Source of the DNA: Paenibacillus xylanexedens
GTDB lineage: Bacteria; Bacillota; Bacilli; Paenibacillales; Paenibacillaceae
Direction of reading: 5' to 3'
Length of the DNA: 64,000 nt
NCBI RefSeq assembly: GCF_007680605.1
Contig: NZ_VEIO01000003.1
Coordinates: 62,001-126,000 of the forward strand
Shown here: in pieces, positions 37,287-45,739 of the stretch
How positions within the stretch are numbered: position 1 is the first letter of the stretch
How the letters are laid out: each line of letters begins with the position of its first letter
Made by a program: the position numbers and the translations under genes
The notes under the pieces: model-generated
Told to the model about the DNA's origin: nothing
Databases searched by the model: none
The model's input: the letters and a program-made list of their open reading frames with translations, nothing else

Positions 37287-38892
37287 GATATTCTCCTTTG
37301 ATAGGCCGATTTATTTTGGCATCCTTTTTAAAACCATAAAATAACTTTCCTTCCTGAAAGTACTGTATCATAATACCTACCACTAAAAGCACAAACGTCA
37401 ATATCATATATAAAGCCACGTATCCTGTTGGAATTCCTAAAAAATTCAAATACGGAAGATCATTTACAGGGCCCAGATACCACAACAGCATATACAATAC
37501 CTCGAAAAGCTTTCTCGATCGGGTCATTGTCCCCAGCGTTAAAGCTAAAGTCGGAACGAAAATAAGACCCACTACCCATGAATAGATATACGTAAGCTCC
37601 CCTTCCAGAAAAAAGTGGATGAGAGCGCCAGAGGAAATGAGTAGTGTCACTAAAACACCCGCGATCCAGACAGAGAAAAACTTATACAGACGTGGGCAAC
37701 TGGATAATAATATTTCATTCGTGGAATAAAAAAACTCTCTGTTTCCCATCTGTGACCATATTGCAAGAGGCCATAGCAAAAGAACAGGCAGCCAGCTTTT
37801 GATCTGATCTAATGGTACCAGCAAACTCGCCACCATCGAACCTAACACCAGCAAATACCACCAGATAGACATTCCCTTTAGCATAATACGAAATTCAGCT
37901 CTAACTAAACGGGACAAGCGCACTCTCTTATCTTTTTTCACAGGCGATAATTGATAAGATTTGCGGTCCTCACGTTCTACCACTTTATTCTTCGTGTCAT
38001 GATCAGGAAGCCTGACAGAAAAAGCTGTTTTAACTGTTGCAAATCGATTAAACAACTGAGAAGAAAGCAGAATGATAAACATTGCCGCGAGTACCCAAAT
38101 CAAACGCGAAGTTAGTAAGTGACCCGTCCAATTCACCCCGCTCCACTCAAAGGTAGGGGTTCTCCCTTCAATGGGATAGTAGCCGATACTTCCTCCTATT
38201 TCATTTGCGGAAATAAAGTCAAAATGAGTTGCCGCCTCTTTCGTCATTCCCGTCTGGATTGCATTTATCCCAAAAACATCCCATAGACTACTGGAGTTTG
38301 AAATAGACATCACACTAAGAAAAATCCAAATGGCGAAAAACAATACATTCCCTAATACACCCTTTAACCCAGGAAAAACGTCAAACAGCACTGTAAATGC
38401 TGATAAAAGTAGCAAAGAGGGGATACTTACAAATAGCAAAGGGAGCAAGTAAGCTGCAAGGTTGATGTGCAAATCCTCTCCCCGAAGCAACTGCATTCCC
38501 ATAAAGGCTACTACTAGTACCAGTTCAATGATCATAAGCACACAAAAATTTGATAACGATCTGCTGGATATATACCGAAGATTACGAATAGGTGTAGATG
38601 CGATAATTTGACCCATCTTCAGGCGCTGATCCTCAGAAATTTTACTTCTTAGCATATAAAATCCAAACAGCCATAACAGCATGGTAGATAGCATCGCAAC
38701 CATTGCACCTAGCCAGTATGAATTATAAATACCCCGTACACCCTTGATATAGAAGACCTCATAACCGTCCGACGCCGCAGGAATCAAAGCATATCCAAGG
38801 AACAAGGTGATACCCATAATCAACAGAAACGAGTACCTTCTCATTTCCTGGATTACATTTCCTTTGAGTAAATATAAGTAATTACTTCTCAT
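37267..38892 (-). CDS. ABC-2 type permease, double length
   Basis: A 541-residue membrane protein with about 12 hydrophobic segments in two similar halves (roughly 20-300 and 330-520), joined by a charged linker near residues 295-325 (DHDTKNKVVEREDRKS). ABC-2 permeases of lantibiotic or bacitracin immunity systems are often half this size, so this looks like a fused pair. The start overlaps the ATPase stop by 4 bases. Together they make a complete exporter. The substrate is unknown; self-protection against the NRPS peptide is inferred from location opposite the two-component system. Confidence 0.8.
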   Translation of the reverse strand: MRSNYLYLLKGNVIQEMRRYSFLLIMGITLFLGYALIPAASDGYEVFYIKGVRGIYNSYWLGAMVAMLSTMLLWLFGFYMLRSKISEDQRLKMGQIIASTPIRNLRYISSRSLSNFCVLMIIELVLVVAFMGMQLLRGEDLHINLAAYLLPLLFVSIPSLLLLSAFTVLFDVFPGLKGVLGNVLFFAIWIFLSVMSISNSSSLWDVFGINAIQTGMTKEAATHFDFISANEIGGSIGYYPIEGRTPTFEWSGVNWTGHLLTSRLIWVLAAMFIILLSSQLFNRFATVKTAFSVRLPDHDTKNKVVEREDRKSYQLSPVKKDKRVRLSRLVRAEFRIMLKGMSIWWYLLVLGSMVASLLVPLDQIKSWLPVLLLWPLAIWSQMGNREFFYSTNEILLSSCPRLYKFFSVWIAGVLVTLLISSGALIHFFLEGELTYIYSWVVGLIFVPTLALTLGTMTRSRKLFEVLYMLLWYLGPVNDLPYLNFLGIPTGYVALYMILTFVLLVVGIMIQYFQEGKLFYGFKKDAKINRPIKGEYHEKMEK

Positions 38893-39764
38893 GGTGTCAC
38901 TCCTAAAGCAGCTACAGAGTACAAATAAGCGTCCTCTAGTGAAGGTTGCAACGGTACCGCATTCTCACCGGGACGAACGTCCGAAACGATGCGGACGTGC
39001 ACTCCATCGCGCCGATGAATTGCACTGCTGATTGCATATTTCTCCTGTACCTCCTGCAAGCTAGTCGAGGGAATTACGTAATCCCACACCTTGTGATCGA
39101 CCGTTTGAATAAATTGTTCTGGTGTTGTATAGGTTATGAGACGCCCCTCGGACATAACCGCAATATTCGGAGCAATTGATTCGATATCCGTCACGATATG
39201 AGTGGATAAAATTACAATGCGATTAGAGGATTGAGAGGACAATAGATTTCTGAAATTTATCCGTTCCTCAGGGTCCAAGCCAACCGTTGGTTCATCAACA
39301 ATCAAAAGGGAGGGATCATTCAACAATGATTGTGCAATGCCTACTCGCTGTTTCATCCCACCTGAAAATCCACCCAACAAACGCTTTCGTGCATGAGAAA
39401 GGTTGAGTGCTTCCAAAAGTTCGTCAATCCGTTTCTTAGCCGACTTCATAGTCAAGCCTTTCATAGCTGCTATATATTCTAAGAATTCAACCGGATTCAT
39501 ATTAGGGTATACACCAAAGTCCTGAGGTAAGTACCCTAACTCACTCCTTAATTCATCAGGATTTTTAGCAATGTCTATGTTATTCCAACTAACAGTTCCC
39601 TTTGTAGGCTTCTCAATGGTAGCCAATATACGCATGAGTGTCGATTTGCCTGCTCCGTTAGGGCCAAGTAATCCCAATACTCCTGGCTTTAAATGTAGAG
39701 ACATATCTCTTAATGCTTGCTTAGAGCCATAGGTTTTATTAACATGATCCATCGTTAATTCCAT
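38889..39764 (-). CDS. ABC transporter ATP-binding protein, BcrA/CcmA-like
   Basis: A 291-residue cytoplasmic ATPase. Walker A GPNGAGKST (about residues 34-42), Q-loop GYLPQDFGVYPNM, signature FSGGMKQR, Walker B LLIVDEPTVGLDPEER, H-loop ILSTHIV. The class is that of BcrA/NatA drug and peptide-immunity exporters. GGGGGA precedes ATG 39764. It is the first full gene of the operon, with a possible small ORF about 100 bases upstream. Confidence 0.9.
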   Translation of the reverse strand: MELTMDHVNKTYGSKQALRDMSLHLKPGVLGLLGPNGAGKSTLMRILATIEKPTKGTVSWNNIDIAKNPDELRSELGYLPQDFGVYPNMNPVEFLEYIAAMKGLTMKSAKKRIDELLEALNLSHARKRLLGGFSGGMKQRVGIAQSLLNDPSLLIVDEPTVGLDPEERINFRNLLSSQSSNRIVILSTHIVTDIESIAPNIAVMSEGRLITYTTPEQFIQTVDHKVWDYVIPSTSLQEVQEKYAISSAIHRRDGVHVRIVSDVRPGENAVPLQPSLEDAYLYSVAALGVTP

Positions 39765-39866
39765 TCAAATCCCCCATTTACACTCTAAATTTTGATTAAC
39801 CCTAGCAACAGCTTCTCCTTTAAGTAATTTAAGAATACCGTACGTGTTTAAAAAAATAGTAAAATC

Positions 39867-39950
39867 CTAGATATATTTATATATTTTTTTCATTGTCTGT
39901 GCAGAATTCTTCAGGTCGATAATAATCGGTAATTTCAATAAAGACGTCAT
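39867..39950 (-). CDS. Possible 27-residue ORF upstream of the ABC operon
   Basis: A frame reading MTSLLKLPIIIDLKNSAQ then TMKKIYKYI and TAG, with AGAGGAAG about 7 bases before the ATG. It lies on the same strand as, and about 100 bases before, the ABC ATPase. The good ribosome binding site is the main support. It could be a leader peptide, a small amphipathic peptide or chance. Not recognised. The rest of 39951-40121 holds only the inverted repeat GATACA/TGTATC near 40033 and 40080. Confidence 0.35.
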   Translation of the reverse strand: MTSLLKLPIIIDLKNSAQTMKKIYKYI

Positions 39951-40121
39951 AATCGTGCTTCCTCTTTATGTAAATTTGAAAATATAACATGGTCATTCCT
40001 CTGTTTCACAAGTATTTTTTGGGTATTTATAGGTGATACATAGACAAAGTTCGGCATCGAACGGTAAAATTAGACACAATGTATCCACTATTTAAATTTT
40101 AATAAATCGGAGGCTTACGAC

Positions 40122-41057
40122 ATGAAATGTCCAGTATGTAATCACGAAAATGGAGATGCCCGTTTTTGCGAGAGGTGCGGCTCTAACCTGAATGGAACAC
40201 ATGAATCAGACAATAATGTGGAATCTGTAGCACACACAGACTCATCTGATGCAAGCTCGGAATACACCCGCTGGTCCAGCACGCAGGAGCCCGTTTCGAA
40301 TAGAGCGGTATCCGCAAGCTCATCCATCTCACCAATCCCGTCACCTGCTCATGATCATGACGATTCCAGTAACAATGATGCGAGGGAGCATGGTTCTGCT
40401 CACAGCAGTAGTGGCAATCAATGGAACAACTTCGTTCAGAATGAGAAAGTACAACAAGCCAAAGAAGTAAGCAAACAATACCTGACCTATTTCCTCAGCG
40501 TACTGGCTCGTCCGTATCAATCGATGAAAACCGTCGGCGAACAGCATGCCCTGAACGGGTGGCTAACGATGGCATTGTTTGCTGTATTAACCTCTACATA
40601 TGTTCTGATCACATTTGGCCGCCTCGGTGCGGAAGGCATATTTATTAGCGGATTTTTGCGCCCGCTCCTGTTTTCAGCTATTATTCTGGTTGCTGCTGTT
40701 GCGCTCATCTATGGTGTACTTAAGCTGGAACGAATTACGTTCCGTCCGAAAATTCTGGTTGCCCAGTTCGGAACTTTACTGGTCCCTGCAATCGCTACGC
40801 TTCTGCTCGCTAACTTGATGATTGTGATCTCCTACTCGTTTGCGATCTCGCTACTGGTGCTGTCGTATATTATGGTGTTTGTTGCGATGAATACGGTGCT
40901 GTTCCAGCATCCGCTCAATCGAACCAAAGCTGCCATTGACAGCACGTACAGCGTGTTGATTGTGAATGCTGTATTGTTTTACTTAATGTATCGTTTGTTA
41001 TTTTCGACTATAGCTGGCTTGTTGAGCCCGTTATTCTCGCCGTTTGGACGCTTGTAA
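40122..41057 (+). CDS. Zinc-ribbon membrane protein, Yip1-like
   Basis: A 311-residue protein. Residues 1-25 form a zinc ribbon (CPVCNHENGDARFCERCG, four Cys). A Ser/His/Asp-rich linker follows (about 30-105), predicted disordered. The C-terminal 190 residues hold about five membrane helices and resemble the Yip1/DUF1129-type membrane domain found behind zinc ribbons in many Bacillota. The function is unknown. TCGGAGG lies 9 bases before the ATG. The base composition returns to that of the wider chromosome here, which marks the right edge of the AT-rich block. Confidence 0.75.
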   Translation: MKCPVCNHENGDARFCERCGSNLNGTHESDNNVESVAHTDSSDASSEYTRWSSTQEPVSNRAVSASSSISPIPSPAHDHDDSSNNDAREHGSAHSSSGNQWNNFVQNEKVQQAKEVSKQYLTYFLSVLARPYQSMKTVGEQHALNGWLTMALFAVLTSTYVLITFGRLGAEGIFISGFLRPLLFSAIILVAAVALIYGVLKLERITFRPKILVAQFGTLLVPAIATLLLANLMIVISYSFAISLLVLSYIMVFVAMNTVLFQHPLNRTKAAIDSTYSVLIVNAVLFYLMYRLLFSTIAGLLSPLFSPFGRL

Positions 41058-41096
41058 ATTCGTTTCTTCTACTTAAAATTGCTGAAATGGTGACTT

Positions 41097-41123
41097 CCCC
41101 CGATTGTGGGGGGGGGTCTTTTT
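41097..41123 (+). terminator. Terminator after the zinc-ribbon gene
   Basis: CCCCC (41097-41101), a short loop, then nine G (41108-41116) and TCTTTTT. A strong G-C stem with a T-tract, 40 bases after the stop. Confidence 0.7.
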
Positions 41124-41160
41124 CATTTGCCAAAGGCAACATTGCGCGGATCATATTCCA

Positions 41161-41181
41161 TACACTATAATGTGTAGTGTA
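41161..41181. promoter_or_regulatory. Inverted repeat TACACTA-N7-TAGTGTA (operator candidate 1)
   Basis: Perfect 7-bp arms (41161-41167 and 41175-41181), followed by AAAAAATATG. A related site lies at 41433-41449. Between them (41182-41432) I see no convincing gene. Sites of this kind are bound by GntR/YtrA-, BlaI- or CopY-type repressors; none is encoded nearby. Confidence 0.5.
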
Positions 41182-41432
41182 AAAAATATGTTTGTATTTA
41201 CTTATAGGAGTGAGTATCGGGATAGGCGACTTTGCTCTCTAGAGGGGAGTATATCAGCCTTTTGGATTAGGAAATGTAGCTCGTTTCTTCAGTCGTAGGT
41301 ACGGACAAGTTTGCTTTCGTATTGCTAAGCTTTGATTGATGGTTGCTCTACTGTTTTTTCTTTGTTTCTTGCTTGGTTTCTAATGTTTATTTAGCTTGTT
41401 TGTATTTTTTCTTTATTTTGCTTCACCTTTAT

Positions 41433-41449
41433 CACTACATTGCGTAGTG
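41433..41449. promoter_or_regulatory. Inverted repeat CACTAC-N5-GTAGTG (operator candidate 2)
   Basis: Perfect 6-bp arms, about 40 bases before the DUF3105 gene, followed by TAAATATG as at the first site. Its position fits a promoter-overlapping operator. Confidence 0.5.
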
Positions 41450-41489
41450 TAAATATGAACTAATTTAAGACGAAAGCGGAGGAATTGGA

Positions 41490-42236
41490 ATGGACATGAC
41501 CCACATGGATCATATGCAAATGGAACAACAAACAGGTACCTCATATCTGGGGCTGATCATTGGAGCCGCTGTGCTACTACTTTCGATTGCAGCTTATATC
41601 TGGGCATCACGTACACGTGGCAAAATTGTTAGTCATATGAAAAAGAACGAACGAGCAACCATTCAGAAGAAAAGTCGTTCGATTCGGCTTACGGCTCATG
41701 CTCTGATGGCTGTATCAATCATCTCATTTGGATTTTTCTTCCTTCAAGGTGCCGGAAAGACATATGATGTAGCCGACCTCCCGAACAATGCAACCATTGA
41801 TGTGACGGATGACAAATACTATGGAGCCACCCACACCGAGGAGCCGATCCAGTATGAAATGAAAATACCGACATCAGGTCCACATAATCCACATGATATC
41901 CAATTTGGATTTTATACCGACTTCCCGGGGTATCCTTATCTGGTTCACAACATGGAGCATGGAGACATCATCATCTATTATCGTGAAAATGCCAGTAACG
42001 AGCTGAAGGAGCATCTCCAATATCTCGCAAAATTTCGCCAAGCCGGGTCAGGCATTCTTGCCGTACCCAACAAAGATATTCCTGACGGTAGCGAGGTCGT
42101 TGTGACCGCCTGGACCAAAACAATGAAGCTGGACAAGTTTGATGATGCCAAGGTAGGTACGTTTATCCATCGTTACATCAATCAAGGGCCTGAGAAGATC
42201 CCGCCATCCATTCGCCAAGGCGGCGGAACAATGTAG
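41490..42236 (+). CDS. DUF3105 family membrane-anchored protein
   Basis: A 248-residue protein. The N-terminus is Met/His-rich (MDMTHMDHMQME), then a membrane helix (about 19-38), a basic loop, a second helix (about 65-85) and an extracytoplasmic DUF3105 domain with HNMEHGDIIIYY. Met/His clusters are common in copper-handling proteins, and the HNxEHG motif could hold a metal, so a role in metal traffic is inferred. The function of DUF3105 is not established. GGAGGA lies 8 bases before the ATG. Probably transcribed alone from the upstream operator region. Confidence 0.78.
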   Translation: MDMTHMDHMQMEQQTGTSYLGLIIGAAVLLLSIAAYIWASRTRGKIVSHMKKNERATIQKKSRSIRLTAHALMAVSIISFGFFFLQGAGKTYDVADLPNNATIDVTDDKYYGATHTEEPIQYEMKIPTSGPHNPHDIQFGFYTDFPGYPYLVHNMEHGDIIIYYRENASNELKEHLQYLAKFRQAGSGILAVPNKDIPDGSEVVVTAWTKTMKLDKFDDAKVGTFIHRYINQGPEKIPPSIRQGGGTM

Positions 42237-42306
42237 CGTGGATAATCAATCCGCGTAAGAAGAGATATAACCCCTTTGATGTAAAATAAACACTATAGGC
42301 AAATTT

Positions 42307-42409
42307 AAATGTAACGATCTCCAGAACCCTTATCTCCTGAAAAAGGAGAGCTTACGCTCAGAAACAATCCTTTTACGCAAAATAAGGTCTCTCGGGAATC
42401 GTTACATTT
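42307..42409. repeat. Palindromic element with TAACGATC termini (copy at site 1)
   Basis: AAATGTAACGAT (42307-42318) is exactly inverted at ATCGTTACATTT (42398-42409). Inside, CCAGAACCCTTAT and AATAAGGTCTCTCGGG also mirror each other. Four related sequences occur at 61655-61851. It lies between the DUF3105 and chemoreceptor genes; nothing else was seen in 42237-42606. Confidence 0.7.
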
Positions 42410-42606
42410 TCAACTGTTCCAAAAGAAGCAATTAGCGCTTCTCAGGATGGTTAGGCCCCACAACTGAACACAGCAGGATGCCGCCACATAAAATACCAGC
42501 GTCAACCTCCGCCCCCTCCCCTAATCCTTTCCCAATCATATGCCGATAAATGGAAGTAGAAATGCATACATAACATATACGCTCACAAGGGGGAGCAATT
42601 GGAACG

Positions 42607-44328
42607 ATGAATAGTTTGTTTATGCGAATTTTTTTGTTTTTTTCCTGTTTGATGCTGGCTGCGGGGGCCATTTTGGGCATCACCATGTATCAGGCGTCTG
42701 CTCAATTGGTTGAACAATCGATGGGGATGCAGGCACAGGCTGTAGCTGAACGGGCAGCCGCTTTGATTGATACGACACTGTATGCTCCACTCAGCACGGG
42801 GCAGGACAAAACGGCGTATTACGATACGCTGCGCGCACAACTTAGCCAGTTGCGTGAAGCCAACGGACTCAAATATTTGTACACACTTGGCACACGCGAG
42901 GAAAGTGGAAAGGTTGCGTATTATTACGTGGTAGACGGGGCCGCGCCGGATGTAGCCGAGGATGATTTTTCCCCGTACGGTACAACGGAGGAAACACTGT
43001 ACGATGGCATGCTTCAAGCCTTTTCAGAAGACACATCCGTTCGCGGAGAGCTTACTCGGGATGAAGATTACGGGGCTACGATTACCGCTTATGTACCGAT
43101 TCATGGATCGGATGGCAAGATGTTAGGCATTGTAGGCGCAGATCTGGACTCTACCGCCGTCTATGAACTCATGTCGAGCAACCGCATCACGATGGTTTGG
43201 ACAGCGCTGGCGATTGTATTGCTCAGTGTATTGCTGGTGTATATTTTCGCACGTTATCTGACAAGGCCACTGGTGAAGCTGAAACAGCTCATTGCCGAAG
43301 TTGGAAAAGGGGACCTCACCGTCAACGTGGAGCTTGGACGCAAAGACGAAATTGGCCAGCTCGCTTCCGAGTTCAAACACCTGGTTACGGATACCCGGCA
43401 AGTCATGACGGGCATTCGCCAAAGCTCGGATTCCCTGCTTCACGCCGCAGAAGGCGTATCCCGGCATTCCCAGGCAACGGCCGAGGCCAGTCAGCGGATT
43501 GCAGAGCATACGAATCATACTGCACAAGGGGCTTCCGAACAGGTGGTACGCGCTGGAGAAGTCACTGTAGCCATGGAAGAAATCACACGTAGCATGCAGC
43601 ACATTGCTCATTCTTCTTCCAGAGTTGCCGACGTATCACAACAGACAACGAACGATGCCATTCAAGGACAGGCGAAGCTGGATACAGCCATCCGTAGCAT
43701 GGACGGGATTCATCGGGCCAACGTACAGATGGCCGCATCGACGACCCAGCTTACGGATTACTCCAGCCAGATTGAATCGGTAGCCCAATTGATGAAAAAT
43801 ATTGCTTCACAGACAAATCTGCTCGCACTCAATGCCAGTATTGAAGCAGCCCGTGCAGGTGAACACGGCAATGGTTTCGCCGTAGTTGCTTCCGAGGTCC
43901 GCAAGCTTGCAGGAGAATCCGAGCAATCTTCACAACATGTAGCCGAGTTGATTGCAGAGATGACACGTCAGACCTCTTTGCTTGCAGAACATATGTCGGC
44001 AAGCACTACAGCGGTGCAATCCGGTCTGACCGTTGTGCAAGAGGCAGGTCAATCGTTCTCCTCCATTCATGGCGGCATTGAAACGATCAACGAGCGCCTG
44101 CATGAAGTGTCCGCAGCTTCTGAACAACTGTCAGCAAGCTCGGAGGAAGTGTCGGCATCCATTGAAAACATGGAACATATCTCGCGAGAATCCTCATCCA
44201 GCATCCAGAAGGTATCTCAGGCTGCCGAAACGCAGCTGCAATCCATGGGTGAGATCAGTGCTTCTGCCGAGTCGCTACGTGTTTTATCGAGCGAGCTGAA
44301 TGGCCTGATCAGCCGCTTTAAGATCTAG
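42607..44328 (+). CDS. Methyl-accepting chemotaxis protein
   Basis: A 573-residue chemoreceptor. One membrane helix at about 5-27, an extracellular sensor domain (about 30-190, Cache-like, with a [16 protein letters not shown] segment), a second helix at about 195-217, HAMP (about 218-270, with [18 protein letters not shown]), then a long coiled-coil signalling domain with the hairpin tip [20 protein letters not shown], which binds CheA and CheW. The ligand is unknown. AAGGGGGAG is about 11 bases before ATG 42607, a wide spacing. Stand-alone gene with two terminators downstream. Confidence 0.93.
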   Translation: MNSLFMRIFLFFSCLMLAAGAILGITMYQASAQLVEQSMGMQAQAVAERAAALIDTTLYAPLSTGQDKTAYYDTLRAQLSQLREANGLKYLYTLGTREESGKVAYYYVVDGAAPDVAEDDFSPYGTTEETLYDGMLQAFSEDTSVRGELTRDEDYGATITAYVPIHGSDGKMLGIVGADLDSTAVYELMSSNRITMVWTALAIVLLSVLLVYIFARYLTRPLVKLKQLIAEVGKGDLTVNVELGRKDEIGQLASEFKHLVTDTRQVMTGIRQSSDSLLHAAEGVSRHSQATAEASQRIAEHTNHTAQGASEQVVRAGEVTVAMEEITRSMQHIAHSSSRVADVSQQTTNDAIQGQAKLDTAIRSMDGIHRANVQMAASTTQLTDYSSQIESVAQLMKNIASQTNLLALNASIEAARAGEHGNGFAVVASEVRKLAGESEQSSQHVAELIAEMTRQTSLLAEHMSASTTAVQSGLTVVQEAGQSFSSIHGGIETINERLHEVSAASEQLSASSEEVSASIENMEHISRESSSSIQKVSQAAETQLQSMGEISASAESLRVLSSELNGLISRFKI

Positions 44329-44354
44329 TTCGTTGCCCACTTGCTCCACACCAA

Positions 44355-44426
44355 AAAGCCGCATGGCAGTGATCCACATCATCGGGATTCTTCCCGATCA
44401 TCGGAACACAGCCTGCGGCTTTCTTT
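44355..44426 (+). terminator. Terminator after the chemoreceptor gene
   Basis: Outer stem AAAGCCGCA (44355-44363) / TGCGGCTTT (44414-44422) encloses an inner hairpin ATCGGGA/TCCCGAT (44381-44398). T-rich TTTCTTT follows. Confidence 0.75.
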
Positions 44427-44434
44427 AGCTCTTA

Positions 44435-44482
44435 CCTTTATACGATGCGTATCGTTGATACGTATCGTATAAAGGTCTTTTT
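44435..44482. terminator. Long near-perfect hairpin, likely bidirectional terminator
   Basis: Two 19-base arms with a single mismatch (44435-44453 and 44457-44475; arms start CCTTTATACGAT) and a 3-base loop, then TCTTTTT on the plus strand. It separates the chemoreceptor from the convergent nucleoside hydrolase. Confidence 0.75.
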
Positions 44483-44518
44483 ATCTTACATGAAGGTCAG
44501 CCCTGCGGCTGCCGATCA

Positions 44519-45484
44519 TTAGTAACGCTGCGGAGCAGCTTTTTTACCCAAATCCGTCATGTATGTGAAAAATGCTTCCGGATCTGTATCATACACCAGT
44601 TGTACCGGACGTCCGTCCGCTTGCTCCACCGTGCGGCCTTGGCTTGGGCCATCTGGAATAACGATGCAGTTCACGGTTTTTTTCTTCACGATGTCCTCGC
44701 GGCCTACGGAAGCCGTAGTCAGCACATCCCACAGATAATACGTGGAGTTGGTTTCACTGTACACCAGTGGCGGACAACCTGCATAACAGTTCCCCAGGAA
44801 ATCCACGCCTTCGAAGCGGCGTTCTGCTGCCCAGCGGTTACGGACTGCGGGTGTAAGAGGTACTTTGTTCGTGCTTTCCAGTGCAACCAGATCAATCTGG
44901 ATGCCGCTCTGCCATACGCGATAAGCCGCTTCCGGGTCCCAGAATACGTTCCATTCCGCCGTACCGTCATGCTCCGGCTCTTCTACGTTTCCGCGTTCGA
45001 ATGTACCGCCCATCCATACCAGCTTGTCGATTTTCTCTTCGATGTCCGGTGCTTCGTCCAGCGCACGCGCGAGGTCTGTCAGCGGGCCAGTGAACAACAG
45101 CAATGTTTTGCCTTCGGTATTACGTACTTTCTCAATTAGATGCTGATGCGCAGGAATAGCCGAGAGCGGCGCTTCCATTTTGCCGGATTCATTCAGAACA
45201 GGCAGTGCATCTACATAGAATGAGTGCAGTCTCCATGCAGCTGGAAACGGGTTTTTGCCTCTGGAATTGGATTTAGCCACTTCGATAGAATACGTCCCGA
45301 AACGATCGATAATTTTACGGCTCGCATCGGTTGCCGGCTCCAAATACCCGTCTGCCGGAATAACCGATACACCGGTTACGTTTACATTGTCCATTTGCAG
45401 AAGCATAAACAGCGATACGAGATCATCCACGCCGCCGTCATGATTGAAATACACATTCAGTTTGTTCGTCATGCTTGCTTTCAT
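44519..45484 (-). CDS. Inosine-uridine-type nucleoside hydrolase
   Basis: A 321-residue enzyme that splits ribonucleosides into base and ribose for salvage. The Asp-rich calcium and ribose site is at the N-terminus: YFNHDGGVDDLVSL (Asp16, Asp20, Asp21; the first family Asp is Asn here: NHDGG rather than DxDxG). Further family features are TGPLTDLARAL, MGGTF and AEWNVFWDPEAA with its Asn and Asp. No signal peptide, so it is cytoplasmic. AGAGGAAGG lies just before ATG 45484; MTNK, 12 bases on, is an alternative. The gene appears to stand alone. Confidence 0.88.
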   Translation of the reverse strand: MKASMTNKLNVYFNHDGGVDDLVSLFMLLQMDNVNVTGVSVIPADGYLEPATDASRKIIDRFGTYSIEVAKSNSRGKNPFPAAWRLHSFYVDALPVLNESGKMEAPLSAIPAHQHLIEKVRNTEGKTLLLFTGPLTDLARALDEAPDIEEKIDKLVWMGGTFERGNVEEPEHDGTAEWNVFWDPEAAYRVWQSGIQIDLVALESTNKVPLTPAVRNRWAAERRFEGVDFLGNCYAGCPPLVYSETNSTYYLWDVLTTASVGREDIVKKKTVNCIVIPDGPSQGRTVEQADGRPVQLVYDTDPEAFFTYMTDLGKKAAPQRY

Positions 45485-45680
45485 CCTTCCTCTGGTTACC
45501 CCATTGATGTGAACTTGTCCGTCTGCCCAAGGCCGACGCTTCTTCTATTATGTCCCATAACCCTAAGCCGAGTAAACCTTCCGCACCCAAAGAATCCCGT
45601 ATCCGCAACATATCCTGCGCATTTTTACCAGCTTATCCATTCCATCTCAGACATACAAACCCAAGGCTCTCGCCTCTGGT

Positions 45681-45723
45681 AAAAAGAAAGATGGACCACG
45701 GGCATCAAGCCCCGCCGTCCATC
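45681..45723 (-). terminator. Terminator after the MMPL gene
   Basis: Plus-strand GATGGACCACGGGC (from 45690) pairs with the segment ending GTCCATC (45717-45723). On the minus strand TTTCTTTTTACC follows the stem. It lies between the MMPL stop (45740) and the nucleoside hydrolase start. The remaining 45485-45680 shows nothing else. Confidence 0.7.
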
Positions 45724-45739
45724 TGTCCCTCTCCATGGT

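Noticed and set aside
41104..41298. 64-residue ORF between the two palindromes
   Set aside because: No ribosome binding site, starts inside the terminator G-run, and Cys/Arg-rich composition typical of chance ORFs.
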